Origin: Sandaracinus amylolyticus
GTDB lineage: Bacteria > Myxococcota_A > Polyangia > Polyangiales > Sandaracinaceae
Assembly (NCBI RefSeq): GCF_000737325.1
Contig: NZ_CP011125.1
Coordinates: 6,386,001 to 6,450,000, forward strand
Direction: 5' to 3'
DNA: 64,000 nucleotides
Positions 16,873 to 25,742 of this stretch are shown here, one piece after another. How positions within the stretch are numbered: the first letter of the stretch is position 1; every line of letters starts with the position of its first letter. The translations under genes were made by a program, and so were the position numbers. The notes beneath the pieces are model-generated. The model was not told the DNA's origin. It did no database searches and was given only the letters and a program-made list of their open reading frames with translations.

Positions 16873-17175
16873 CGGGGGATGCTCGCTCGCTCCTTCCCGC
16901 GTCGTCCAGACGCTGCGCGCGGTCCGAGCGGGCTCTCCGGAGAGCGAATTCGATACATGTGACGCGCCCGGGGCGCGATCCGGCGGCCGGGCGAGCTCCC
17001 GCGGGGCCGTGGGGGCCGGGATCTCGGCGCCGGAAGGGCCGGATCGGGCGTCCGAGAGCGCGTTCCGGGCGCCGGATCGGGCTCCGCGAGCGCGCGAGGG
17101 CGCCTGCCCGGGGTCGGGAGGCGCCCTCGCGGACGTCACGATCGTCGCTTCCGGCCTGCGGAGCGCGGGCTCCGA
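16873..17175. other. intergenic 303 bp with one strong hairpin
   Basis: No gene is seen. A perfect 13-bp inverted repeat (17093-17105 with 17119-17131; cgcgagggcgcct and its complement) with a 13-nt GC loop lies downstream of the minus-strand gene ending at 17176 and may terminate it. The remainder should hold the promoter of that gene's downstream neighbour (start 16872); no consensus is recognisable. Confidence 0.6.
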
Positions 17176-17844
17176 TCAGGAGGCGGGGCTCGGCGGGCCT
17201 TCGGGCTCGGCGTCGGGGTCACCGCGGCGGCGCTCGACGCGGAAGAAGCGCGCGGCCCAGTCGCGCGCGAGGCTGCGCTCGCCGGCTCGCTGCAGCAGCG
17301 CGGCGTACACGCCGTCGCGCTCGCGGGTCAGATCCTCGGCCAGCGACTCGCGCGCGATCTGCGCCGCGCCGCGGGTCTGCGCGCTCGCGGCGGTGCGGTC
17401 GAGGGCGACCTGCGCGGCCTCGCTCCACTGCGCGAGCGGCGCGCGGTGCGCCTCGAGCACGGGCTCGTCGGTGATCGCCAGCCACGCGCGGACCGCGGCG
17501 ACCTGGGCGACGAGGCGCTGCTCGATCCAGGAGGAGATCGCGGAGCCGAAGAAGCGCCGCCAGCGCGGCGAGGTCGTCGGCGTGTCGATCGCGAGCGTGC
17601 GACCGAAGCGGGTGCACGCGTCGTCGAGGCGTCCGTTCGCGACGATGCGCAGGGCGCTCGCGCTCGTGCCCGCGATGCGGGCCGTGCGATCGGTCGCGCG
17701 GGTGGCGTCGACCAGCGCGAGCCAGGAGTCGGTCATCGGGAGCAGATCCGCGGCGTCGGGGTCGGCCTCCAGGGCCGCGCGGGTGAAGAGGATCTCGTCC
17801 TCGATGGTGTCGAGTGTCTCTTGTGCTCTCAGCTTTCTCGGCAT
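17176..17844 (-). CDS. hypothetical alpha-helical protein
   Basis: 222 aa from the ATG at 17844 (M-P-R-K-L-R-A-Q-E-T-L-D-T-I-E-D). Upstream in-frame codons are repeat-derived and were rejected. There is no signal peptide. The sequence is helical, with W-x-A-L-V, W-I-E-Q-R-L-V-A-Q-V and a charged C-terminus R-R-R-G-D-P-D-A-E-P-E. Not recognised. It sits between a beta-helix protein gene and the second repeat island, whose G-rich hexamer array starts about 40 bp upstream of its start codon. Confidence 0.78.
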   Translation of the reverse strand: MPRKLRAQETLDTIEDEILFTRAALEADPDAADLLPMTDSWLALVDATRATDRTARIAGTSASALRIVANGRLDDACTRFGRTLAIDTPTTSPRWRRFFGSAISSWIEQRLVAQVAAVRAWLAITDEPVLEAHRAPLAQWSEAAQVALDRTAASAQTRGAAQIARESLAEDLTRERDGVYAALLQRAGERSLARDWAARFFRVERRRGDPDAEPEGPPSPAS

Positions 17845-17885
17845 GGCTGCCCTCCCGCGCGGGACGGTAACAACGGGCGCGAGAA

Positions 17886-17962
17886 GCGCGCCAGGGGCGG
17901 GAGGGGGCGGGGGCGAGTGCGAGGGCGGGGGCGAGGGCGAGTGCGGGGGCGGGGGCGGGAAG
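17886..17962 (+). repeat. G-rich hexamer array (GGGGGC/GCGAGT units)
   Basis: Runs of gggggcgggggcgagtgcg-like units with at least four G4-5 tracts on the plus strand. It lies between the hypothetical gene and repeat copy D. The array has G-quadruplex potential, inferred from tract spacing only. Confidence 0.85.
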
Positions 17963-18002
17963 CGCGTTCTCGAGATCGCGAGCGCGTCGAAGAGCGCGAC
18001 CG

Positions 18003-18195
18003 TTCTCGAGAGCGCGCCTCCGAGCACGATCCGCGGGGACTCGAGATCGCGCCCCTGCGAAGCAACCCCACCACGAGCGGCCCGCTCGACACGGCTCAAA
18101 CGAAACAGCGGTGAGCGCGAGCGCGCGCCAGCGCGCCCTCGCGCGAACGTGCACACCGAAGCCTCACGGTGAGCACCCAGCGCGCTCTCGAGATC
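18003..18195 (+). repeat. dispersed 190-bp repeat, copy D (upstream of four-helix-bundle locus 2)
   Basis: Bounded by ttctcgaga and ctcgagatcac. It contains cgcggggactcgagatcgcg, ccaccacgagcggcccgctc, aaacgaaacagcggtgagcg, the GC hairpin and cctcacggtgagcaccc. An extra partial unit (17968-18002) precedes it. It is in the same orientation as copy E, so the two bracket the gene at 18582 as direct repeats. Confidence 0.88.
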
Positions 18196-18240
18196 ACGCT
18201 CTCGAAGGCGACGAGCGCGTCCTCGAGATCACCCCAGCGC

Positions 18241-18312
18241 GAAGCAACCCCGCACCCGCACGCGCCCCCGCACCCGCACGCGCCCCCGCACCCATCCCCG
18301 CCCCCGCACCCC
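18241..18312. repeat. C-rich hexamer array upstream of the leader
   Basis: Repeated cccgcacccgcacgcgcccc-type units, the complement type of the array at 17886-17962. It separates copy D from the structured leader. Confidence 0.85.
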
Positions 18313-18335
18313 AAGCTCCATCACGCCGCCTGCAG

Positions 18336-18581
18336 GCCGGAGTGGGTCGCTCGGGCTTCTCGAGCGTGCTGGCGTGCTCGGCGGCGTCGAGGCCGGGCCC
18401 TGCGGGCCCGCCGCTCCGCGAAATCGACAGCGAGCAACAGCGGCTCGCCATCGATTTCGCTGCACGGTCGCTTCGCGAGCCTCGACCCCGCCTGCGCGCG
18501 CCTGCGGGGGTGCTGCGCACCCGAGCTCGGGTCGGCGCGCACTGACGCGAGTCGAGCTTCGAGCCGGGCGCGGAGACGACG
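18336..18581 (+). ncRNA. conserved structured leader of the four-helix-bundle gene (locus 2)
   Basis: It is collinear with the inverted copy at 4249-4520. Hairpin 1 is 18394-18410 (cgggccc-tgc-gggcccg). Hairpin 2 is 18419-18459: 9-bp outer stem, CA/CA internal loop, 6-bp inner stem gcgagc/gctcgc, 7-nt loop aacagcg. The internal-loop bases are the same in both loci when read in gene orientation. A third conserved block, acccgagctcgggt, contains a perfect palindrome, followed by cactgacgcgagtcgagcttcg just before the ATG. There is no ORF. RNA function is inferred from conservation and structure. Confidence 0.6.
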
Positions 18582-18836
18582 ATGCTCAGGATCTACACGG
18601 ACGCCGTCGAGCTGGTGCGCGACGCAGCGCGGCTGGGCGAAGCGGTGAAGACGCGCAGCGCGGAGCTGGCGCGACAGCTCGAGCGCGCGGCGATCAGCGT
18701 GCCGCTCAATCTCGCGGAGGCGGACGGCCTGCGCGGCGGGAATCGACGGCTGCGCAACCTGACGGCGCTCGGGAGCGCGCGGGAGGTGAGCGCGTGTCTG
18801 GACGTGATCGAAGCGCTCGGAGCGGGAGGGCGGGGG
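18582..18836 (+). pseudogene. four-helix-bundle (S23/IVP-type) protein, 3'-truncated
   Basis: The first 83 codons are intact: M-L-R-I-Y-T-D-A-V-E-L-V-R-D-A, L-A-R-Q-L-E-R-A-A-I-S-V-P-L-N-L-A-E-A, R-N-L-T-A-L-G-S-A-R-E-V-S-A-C-L-D-V-I. These are hallmarks of the family (A-x-S-V-P-x-N-x-A-E and A-L-G-S-x-R-E). The last about 23 residues, present in the 3957-4248 copy as a long helix ending in I-I-G-T-L-V-R, are replaced by a hexamer run. The frame then drifts on through copy E to 19247, making a chimeric 221-aa ORF unlikely to be native. The intact family is related to 23S-rRNA-IVS proteins and Avd. Confidence 0.82.
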
Positions 18837-18915
18837 AAGCGTGCGAGTGCGGAGCGAGCGTGCGAGTGCGAGTGCGCGTTCTCGAGATCGCCAGCGCGTC
18901 GAAGATCGCGACCGT

Positions 18916-19109
18916 CCTCGAGATCACATCGCCGAGCACGATCTGCGGGGACTCGAGATCGCGCCCCTGCGAAGCAACCCCACCACGAGCGGCCCGCTCG
19001 ACGAGACCCAAACGAAACAGCTGTGAGCGCGAGCGCGCGCCAGCGCGCCCTCGCGCGAACGTGCACACCGAAGCCTCACGGTGAGCACCTAGATCGTTCT
19101 CGAGATCAC
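18916..19109 (+). repeat. dispersed 190-bp repeat, copy E (downstream of four-helix-bundle locus 2)
   Basis: Bounded by cctcgagatcac and ctcgagatcacg. About 90% identical by eye to copy D over the core. Its terminal ctcgagatcac supplies the TGA stop (19106-19108, minus strand) of the large lipoprotein gene that ends there. Confidence 0.88.
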
Positions 19110-21661
19110 GGCGCCAGCACGACTGCCGCGTCGGTGCCGTTCGTGCCGTCCGTGCCCGACATGCCCGGCGAGAAGCCGCCGCGGCCGCCGCGGCCCGCGA
19201 CGCCCGCGCGCTCGATCATCACCGAGCCCGCGACCGCGTCGCGATAGCCCCCATCCGCGCCGCTGATGTACACGCCGTGGCTGCCGCCGCCGCATCCACC
19301 ACCGCCGCCGCCGCCCGAGCCGCCACGGCCGCCGTCGCCGCCGCGGCCGCCCATGCGCGCGCACCAGAAGCGGCCCACCCCGCCGCCCGCGCCCGTGCCG
19401 CCCGCGCCGCCCGCCGCGCCGACGCCGCCGTCGCCGCCGCGGCCGCCGCTCGAGGTCACGACGCGCACCGTGCTCTCGAACGTCGGCCCGGCGCCGCCGC
19501 GCGCGATGACGAGCACGCCGACCGAGTAGCCCGCGCCGCCGCCGCCGTCGGCCTGGGGCGCGCCGCAGCCGCCGCTGCCGCCGCCGCCTCCGCTGCCGCC
19601 GCTGCGATCGATGCAGCTGCCCGACGTGCCGCCGATCACCTCGTACCCGCCGCCCGCCGTCGCGCCGCCACCGCCGCTGCCGTCGCTGCCCGGCGTGCCG
19701 TCGCTGCCGCGACGACCGGCGAGCCGCCCCTGCACGTCGACGATCGGAGGCGCGCTGCACCCGAGCCCGCCCCCGCCGTTCGCGCCGCTGCCGCCGTCGA
19801 CGCCGTTGCCGCCGTCGCGGAGCAGCGTCGGGTTGTCGTCGCAGAAGTTGCAGACGCCGCGGTTGGTCGGCGCGTTGAACGAGAGCTCGCCCGCCGCGCC
19901 CGGCGTCGGGCCGCGGCCCGTCTGCGCGGCGGGGTTCGGCGTCGCGAGCGCGAGCACGCGATCGATGTCGCAGACGCCGCCGCTCGTGAAGTCGGTGCAG
20001 CCCGCGTTCGCGCACGCCGCGCCGTTCGTGCAGATGTTCCCCGGGCACTCCGCGGCACCACCGCGACCGCCGCTCACGTCGACCGCGCGGCACGCGTGAC
20101 GACCGCCCGCGCCGCCCTCGACGCGACGGCACGCGACGCCGTCGGTGTTGCCCGGCGCGCCCTCGGCGCCGCGCGTTCCGTCGAGCTGGGTGAGCGTGCT
20201 GAGGCCCCAGTCGCGCAGGTTCGTGCTCGAGTCGTCGCCGCGCACGCCGTCGGCGCCACGCCCCGCGAGCACCGTGAGCGACGCGAAGCGCACCGCGGGC
20301 CCGCAGCCGTCGACGAGCACCGCGGTGCTGCCCGCGCCCTCGCGCGTCGCGTCGCTGCCCTGGATGACGAAGCCCTCGATGCGCGTGGCCGCCGTCACGT
20401 TGCGGCAGGTGAGCGGCGGCGTGCCCGCCTCGGCGGCGCTGCGCTCGATGAGCACCGGGTAGAGCTCGAGGTCGCGATCGCGGAAGTCCGGCGAGTACCC
20501 GCCGAACACGCTCACGCCGCCGACGACGTCGAAGGGCCCGTCGTAGATGCCGCGCGAGACGAGCACGTCCTTGCCCTGCGCGCGCGCGCGCTCCTGCGCC
20601 GCGGTCAGCGTGCGCATCGGACGCGCGAGCGTGCCGGGGTTGGTGTCGCTGCCGGTGACGCTCACGTAGACGAAGTCCGACGTGTCGTCGGGCACGCCGT
20701 CGCAGTCCGCGTCGCCGCCGACGGCGGGCGGCGGTCCGCTGCCGTCCCAGCGCTCGCACTCGCAGCCGTTCGCGAGGATGCGATCGACGTCGACGAAGCC
20801 CTCGAGGCACTCGACCTCGCAGCGCACGCTCGGCGCGGCGCCGTCGGGGAGGCACTCCGCGATCATGTTCGGCCCCGGCTCGACGCACGGGGTCGCGCAG
20901 CCGCCGCAGTGCAGGCGCGCGATGTAGCGGCCCTCTTCGTCGCGGAAGTCCTCGTCGAGCGCGCCGTCGCAGTCGTCGTCCTGCGCGTTGCAGACCTCGG
21001 TGAGCGCGGGCTCGCACTCGCTCGGTCCGTCGGCGCCGCAGCGCTGGATGCCGGCGCAGCGCTGGCCGTCGTCGGGGCTCTCGAGGATGCACGCGAGCTC
21101 CACGCCCTCCGTGCCCTCGCCGCACGCGCAGATGCCGCTGAGCGGGACGCACTGGCCGGGATCGCCCTCGGGCATGCCGGGCAGGCACTCGAAGCCCTCG
21201 GGGCAGAGCGCGGTGTCGTCGCACGGCTGGCCGCAGCGCATCGCGCCGGTCGCGGTCTCGAGGCAGCGGGCGCCGGGCAGGCGCAGGCCGCAGTCGTCGT
21301 CGGTCGTGCAGGGCAGACAGAGCGAGGGCACGTCGGGCACGCACGCGCCGTCGCCGGCGCGATGGAAGCCCTCGGCGCAGGTGATGATCACGCACGTCGG
21401 ACCGTTCTCCTCGTCGTCGACGCACTCGACGAGCTCGGCGGTCGGGAAGACGTCGGCGCAGACGATGCCGCACTGCCCGCACGCCTCGACGCTGCGGTAG
21501 ACGCCGTCGTCGTCGACGAAGCCCTCGTCGGCGCGGCCGTCGCAGTCGTCGTCGCGCAGGTTGCAGACCTCGGGCGTGCCGCAGAGGTGCGCCTCGTAGC
21601 AGCCGCTCAGCGCGACCAGCGCGACCAGGAGCAGGAGCGAACGCTCAACGAACGACGACAT
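19106..21661 (-). CDS. large Cys- and Gly-rich MopE-type lipoprotein (paralogue 2)
   Basis: 851 aa. The start at 21661 gives a lipoprotein signal with V-A-L-S-G-C (Cys21). Residues 30-330 hold repeated Cys-rich modules with C-N-L-R-D-D-D-C-D-G-R-A-D-E and C-N-A-Q-D-D-D-C-D-G-A-L-D-E, the MopE metal-binding type. About 340-480 contains S-V-T-G-S-D-T-N-P-G-T-L-A-R-P, typical of DUF1565/parallel beta-helix proteins. From about 500 to the end it is Gly-rich (collagen/PGRS-like), with R-G-G-D-G-G-x-G-G blocks. It is probably outer-membrane anchored and Ca-binding. It overlaps the upstream paralogue by 17 nt. Its stop codon lies inside the end of repeat copy E. Confidence 0.85.
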   Translation of the reverse strand: MSSFVERSLLLLVALVALSGCYEAHLCGTPEVCNLRDDDCDGRADEGFVDDDGVYRSVEACGQCGIVCADVFPTAELVECVDDEENGPTCVIITCAEGFHRAGDGACVPDVPSLCLPCTTDDDCGLRLPGARCLETATGAMRCGQPCDDTALCPEGFECLPGMPEGDPGQCVPLSGICACGEGTEGVELACILESPDDGQRCAGIQRCGADGPSECEPALTEVCNAQDDDCDGALDEDFRDEEGRYIARLHCGGCATPCVEPGPNMIAECLPDGAAPSVRCEVECLEGFVDVDRILANGCECERWDGSGPPPAVGGDADCDGVPDDTSDFVYVSVTGSDTNPGTLARPMRTLTAAQERARAQGKDVLVSRGIYDGPFDVVGGVSVFGGYSPDFRDRDLELYPVLIERSAAEAGTPPLTCRNVTAATRIEGFVIQGSDATREGAGSTAVLVDGCGPAVRFASLTVLAGRGADGVRGDDSSTNLRDWGLSTLTQLDGTRGAEGAPGNTDGVACRRVEGGAGGRHACRAVDVSGGRGGAAECPGNICTNGAACANAGCTDFTSGGVCDIDRVLALATPNPAAQTGRGPTPGAAGELSFNAPTNRGVCNFCDDNPTLLRDGGNGVDGGSGANGGGGLGCSAPPIVDVQGRLAGRRGSDGTPGSDGSGGGGATAGGGYEVIGGTSGSCIDRSGGSGGGGGSGGCGAPQADGGGGAGYSVGVLVIARGGAGPTFESTVRVVTSSGGRGGDGGVGAAGGAGGTGAGGGVGRFWCARMGGRGGDGGRGGSGGGGGGGCGGGSHGVYISGADGGYRDAVAGSVMIERAGVAGRGGRGGFSPGMSGTDGTNGTDAAVVLAP

Positions 21662-24377
21662 CGCTCGACCCTCCCGCCGCACCGTCGCGCGCCGCCGCCG
21701 CACCGCCACCACCACGCCCCGCGAGCCCACCGCGACCGAGCTCGAACGTGTTCCCGGAGCGCCACGCGCCGACCCCGGAGGGCTCGCTCGAGACGCCGGT
21801 GATCCACACGCCGACCGACGCGCCGCCGCAGCCCGCGCCGCCGCCGCCACCCGCGCCGCCGTTGCCACCCTGCCCGCCGCGCGCGCCGGCGAAGGGCCCG
21901 GCGAGCGTCGGCGTCGTGCGCGACGCGCGATCGAGCGCGCCACCGAACGCGCCGTTCGCGCCCTGTCCGCCGTCACCGCCCGCGCCGCCGTCGCCGCCGC
22001 GACCACCGTCGGCCGGTGCGATGGTCACGCCCGAGATCGTCGGCACGCTCGTGGGCGCGCCCGCGGTGTAGCGCACGAGGATCGCGACCGAGGGCGCGCC
22101 GCTCGTCCCGGCGCGACCGGGCTGACCGCCGCATCCGCCGGCGCCGCCACCGCCGCCGCCGCCGCCGAGCCCGTCGACGAACTCGCACGAGCGATCGAAC
22201 CACTGCATCTCGGCGCCGCCGCCCGCGCCGCCGCCGCCGCCGCCGCTGCCGGGGCGTCCCACCGAGCCCGCGGTCGCGTCGACGCCGACCCAGCGATCGT
22301 CATCGAAGCGACCGAAGGGCTCGGCGCACGAATTCCCGGCAGTCCCGTTCACGCCGTCGTTGCCCGGGCGGCCCGGCTCCGGCCCGGTGAAGTCGGTCGG
22401 CACCGAGAAGTCCGCGAGCCCGCAGCACACCGCGGTCGGGCACGTGCCGGTCTCGCGCGTGATCGGACCGCGCGAGTCCTGACCGCCGTTGCCGCCCCCG
22501 CCGCCCGACGCGGCGCCCGCGCTGCGTCCGACCACGCCGGCGGGCTGGAACGTCGACATCATCGGGCAGCGCGGCGAGCCGCCGTCGCCGCCGTGTGTCT
22601 CGACTCCGTCGCACACGTTCCGTCCTCCGCGCCCGCCGCGCACGACGTTGCGCGCGTCGCCCGGTAGACAGCGATGCGCCCCGTCCTCGACCGCACCGCG
22701 CGGAACCTCGCCGACCTCCGGCATCGACATCGAGCCGACGCCCGCGACGCCGTTCGCGCCCCCGACGCCGCTGCCCGGCACGCCCGCGCGCACCGTCATG
22801 TCGCGCATGACGAAGCGCGGCCCGGGATCGAGCAGGTACGCGCCGAACGCCGCCTCCGAGGGCCCGTCCGCGTCGACGCCGCGCAGCGAGATCCACTCGA
22901 TCACGGTCTCGCGCGCGCCCGCGCCGCGCACCTCCATCGCCGCGCCGCCGGGCGCAGTGGTGTCACTCGGCGCGCGCACCTCGACGCGGAAGCCGTCGGG
23001 GTCGAGCGAGAGGAAGTCGCGTCGATAGCCGCCGTGCAGCTGCACTCCGTCGGGCACGTGCAGCGTCTCGGTGTAGAGCCCGACCGCGACGAACACGTGC
23101 GGCCGCGGGCTCGCGGTCTCGAGCGACATCGCGGCGCGCTCCAGCGCGACGTCGATGTGGCGCAGCGGACGCGTCGGCGATCCCGGCCACGCGTCGTTGC
23201 CGTCGGCCGCGACGTAGAAGCTCTGCACGACGATGCCGTCCGCGCCGTCGCAGTTCACGTCGAGCATCTCGCCGGTCGCGCGCACCGGGCCCGGCACGTC
23301 GGAGAGCGACGTCACGGTGCACTCGCAGCCGGTCGCGATGTCGCGATCGCCGTCGATCTCGTCGCCGGGCTGGATGCCGTCTTCCGCGTCGGGGCACGAG
23401 AGCACGCACGTCGGCACGAAGGGATCGCCTCCGCACACGAGATCGCCCTCGGGCACCGTGCTCAGCGTGCAGTCGACGCCGCACTCGCCGCAGTGGTGGA
23501 TGTCGAGGATGTACGCGCCGCGCGCGTCGCGATAGCCCTCGTCGATCGTGCCGTCGCAGTCGTTGTCGACCTCGTCGCACACCTCGTCGGGCGCGACGCA
23601 CTCGCTGAGCGTTCCGTCGTCGCACGACGCGCTCCCGGCGCAGCGCCGGCCCTCGGGATCGATCAGCGCGCACGCGAGGTCGAAGTCGTCGCCGGGATCG
23701 CACGAGCAGCTGCCGCCCTCGGGCGCGCACACGCCCTCGAGGCACGCGTAGCCGTCGGGGCAGCCGAGCGCGCAGTCGACGGTGCAGCGCCGCTCGCCCG
23801 CGAGGAACGAGCAGCTGGCGCCCATCGCGAGATCACCGCAGTCGCCGTCGTCGGCGCACGAGAGGCAGAGGCGATCCCAGATCGGCACGCAGCGTCCGGT
23901 GCTCGACGGCGCGAACCCGGGCTCGCACGCGAGCGCGACGCACACCGGGCTCTCCTCGACGACGCCGCAGGTCACCTCGACCGAGTGCTCGACGCTCTCC
24001 ACGGTGCACGCGCGACCGCACGCGCCGCAGTGCTCGGGGTGCACGTAGCGGCCGAGATCGTCGCGGAAGTCCTCGTCGACGCGCTGATCGACGTCGCACC
24101 CTCCGTCGCCGTCGCAGACCGCGCCGTCGCGCCGACTGCCGTCGAGCACGCCGCCGTCGAGCACGCCGCTCGCGACGAGCCCGTCGAGATCGTCGTCGAT
24201 GCCGTTGCATCGCTCGGGCGACGGGACCGGGCCCGGGCCGGAGTCCCACTGGTGGATCTCGAGCGTCGATCGCGCGCCGCACGACGCGCTCGCGATCGCG
24301 AACAGCGCGACGAGGACTGGCACGAGCGCGCGCAGACCGCGAGCACCGGGGCCGACGCCCCGCAGGCCAAGAAGCAT
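21645..24377 (-). CDS. large Cys- and Gly-rich MopE-type lipoprotein (paralogue 1)
   Basis: 910 aa from the ATG at 24377; lipobox-like I-A-S-A-S-C (Cys33). It has the same architecture as the next gene: Cys-rich modules with C-N-G-I-D-D-D-L-D-G and C-D-E-V-D-N-D-C-D-G-T-I-D-E (about 60-300), a beta-helix-like middle starting Y-V-A-A-D-G-N-D-A-W-P-G-S-P-T-R-P, and a long Gly-rich C-terminal half. The first MopE loop has Leu for Cys (D-D-D-L-D). Tandem placement and shared design indicate duplication. The function is not known. Likely a cell-surface lipoprotein binding divalent cations. Confidence 0.85.
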   Translation of the reverse strand: MLLGLRGVGPGARGLRALVPVLVALFAIASASCGARSTLEIHQWDSGPGPVPSPERCNGIDDDLDGLVASGVLDGGVLDGSRRDGAVCDGDGGCDVDQRVDEDFRDDLGRYVHPEHCGACGRACTVESVEHSVEVTCGVVEESPVCVALACEPGFAPSSTGRCVPIWDRLCLSCADDGDCGDLAMGASCSFLAGERRCTVDCALGCPDGYACLEGVCAPEGGSCSCDPGDDFDLACALIDPEGRRCAGSASCDDGTLSECVAPDEVCDEVDNDCDGTIDEGYRDARGAYILDIHHCGECGVDCTLSTVPEGDLVCGGDPFVPTCVLSCPDAEDGIQPGDEIDGDRDIATGCECTVTSLSDVPGPVRATGEMLDVNCDGADGIVVQSFYVAADGNDAWPGSPTRPLRHIDVALERAAMSLETASPRPHVFVAVGLYTETLHVPDGVQLHGGYRRDFLSLDPDGFRVEVRAPSDTTAPGGAAMEVRGAGARETVIEWISLRGVDADGPSEAAFGAYLLDPGPRFVMRDMTVRAGVPGSGVGGANGVAGVGSMSMPEVGEVPRGAVEDGAHRCLPGDARNVVRGGRGGRNVCDGVETHGGDGGSPRCPMMSTFQPAGVVGRSAGAASGGGGGNGGQDSRGPITRETGTCPTAVCCGLADFSVPTDFTGPEPGRPGNDGVNGTAGNSCAEPFGRFDDDRWVGVDATAGSVGRPGSGGGGGGAGGGAEMQWFDRSCEFVDGLGGGGGGGGAGGCGGQPGRAGTSGAPSVAILVRYTAGAPTSVPTISGVTIAPADGGRGGDGGAGGDGGQGANGAFGGALDRASRTTPTLAGPFAGARGGQGGNGGAGGGGGAGCGGASVGVWITGVSSEPSGVGAWRSGNTFELGRGGLAGRGGGGAAAARDGAAGGSSDVVVR

Positions 24378-24416
24378 GGCGCAGTATACGAAGGCCGCGC
24401 GTGGTATGTAGGCGCG

Positions 24417-25742
24417 GTGCGCGCGTTTTCGCCGCCCGCGATGGGGCTCGTGGTCGTGTCGCTCTGTGCCGCGTGCGGAAGCGAACGCGCCGTCCGGGTG
24501 CTCTTGGAAATCGACGACCGCGACGGCGACTCCGTGTGCCTCGTCGCGTCCGCGGCGGACGAGATGGTGTTCGCCTCGTCGTACGAGGTCGCGGCGCTGC
24601 CCGCGGGCGAGCGCTCGCTGACGTTCGTCGCGGGCGAGCGGGTGAACGACACGCTCGTCCTGAGCGCGCGGGTGTCGCGCGACGGGCGCACCGTCGCCCG
24701 CGCGTCGAGCGAGGCGCGCTTCGGGGATCAGGGCGTCGTCGAGCAGCGCCTCCGTGCCGTGCGCTGCGTCACGCGCGACGTCGATCCCATCGCGCCGCGC
24801 GAGGTCGGCGCGTTCGATGCGCTGCCCGACGGCGCGCGGATGCTCGCGGCGGACGTCGACGCCGATGGTCGCGACGAGCTGCTCGCGATCGACGCGGAGG
24901 GCGCGCTGGTCGCGCTCGAGGGCGGGCTCGTCGCGGAGCTCGGGGCGGTCGGTGCGCTCGCGGTCGCGAGCGGCGACCTCGACGACGACTGTCTCGTCGA
25001 CGTCGTGATCGCAGGCGCCGACGGCGCGCGGGTGGTGCGCGGCGACGATCCCGGCGCGGGCTCGACGACGCTCGGTGCGTCGGCGCGCGACGTCGCGCTC
25101 GGGGTGCGCACCGACGACGGCGCGCGCGGCGTCGCGATCGCGAGCGACACCGGGCTCGCGATCAGCGCGTGGGACGAGGATGCTCCGCGCAGCATCGCCA
25201 CGGGATCGTTCACGCGCGTGCTCGCGGGCGATCTCACGGGCGACGGTCGCGACGATCTCGTCGCGACGAGCGACACCGCGACCCGCGTGCTGCTCGCGCT
25301 CGAGGCGGGGTTCCGCGACGAGCCCGGCGCGCTGCCAGCGTCGATCGCGACCGCGACGGGGCCGATCACGCTGGGCGATCTCGACGGCGACGGCACGCTC
25401 GATCTCGCGAGCGCGACGGGCGCGACCTTGCGCATCGCGCTCAACCGCGGCGACGGGCTGCTCGAGGATCGCACCGGCGCGACCCCACCGATGCTCGCGG
25501 CCGATGCGCGCCGCCTCGAGGCGGTCGATCTCGACGGCGACTGCGTCGACGAGATCGTCGCGCTCGACGCCGCGGGCGCGGTGAGCGTGTGGGCGCGCGA
25601 CGCGCGCGGGCTCTGGGTCGCCTCGACCGAGACGCTCGACGCGGTCGCGATCGATCTCGCGGTGCTCGACGCCGACGGCGACGGCGCGCGCGAGATCGCA
25701 GTGCGGGACGCGAGCTCGACGGTGACGACGTGGCGACCCTGA
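24417..25742 (+). CDS. FG-GAP/VCBS-type repeat lipoprotein
   Basis: 441 aa from the GTG at 24417, which supplies the basic residue before a short hydrophobic stretch ending L-C-A-A-C (Cys20); the ATG at 24441 would leave none. At least six D-x-D-x-D-G-x-D loops occur, such as A-D-V-D-A-D-G-R-D-E-L, G-D-L-D-D-D-C-L-V-D, G-D-L-T-G-D-G-R-D-D-L and G-D-L-D-G-D-G-T-L-D-L. They are spaced about 45-60 residues and match calcium-binding FG-GAP blades of a beta-propeller. It is divergent from the giant lipoprotein genes with only 39 bp between starts, so expression is probably linked. Confidence 0.87.
   Translation: MRAFSPPAMGLVVVSLCAACGSERAVRVLLEIDDRDGDSVCLVASAADEMVFASSYEVAALPAGERSLTFVAGERVNDTLVLSARVSRDGRTVARASSEARFGDQGVVEQRLRAVRCVTRDVDPIAPREVGAFDALPDGARMLAADVDADGRDELLAIDAEGALVALEGGLVAELGAVGALAVASGDLDDDCLVDVVIAGADGARVVRGDDPGAGSTTLGASARDVALGVRTDDGARGVAIASDTGLAISAWDEDAPRSIATGSFTRVLAGDLTGDGRDDLVATSDTATRVLLALEAGFRDEPGALPASIATATGPITLGDLDGDGTLDLASATGATLRIALNRGDGLLEDRTGATPPMLAADARRLEAVDLDGDCVDEIVALDAAGAVSVWARDARGLWVASTETLDAVAIDLAVLDADGDGAREIAVRDASSTVTTWRP

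Noticed and set aside
18003-19109. Diversity-generating retroelement
   Set aside because: An Avd-like protein fold is present, but no reverse transcriptase, template repeat/variable repeat pair or target gene was seen.
18582-19247. 221-aa chimeric ORF as a real protein
   Set aside because: After about 83 codons it reads through hexamers and the dispersed repeat; the other copy shows the true C-terminus.
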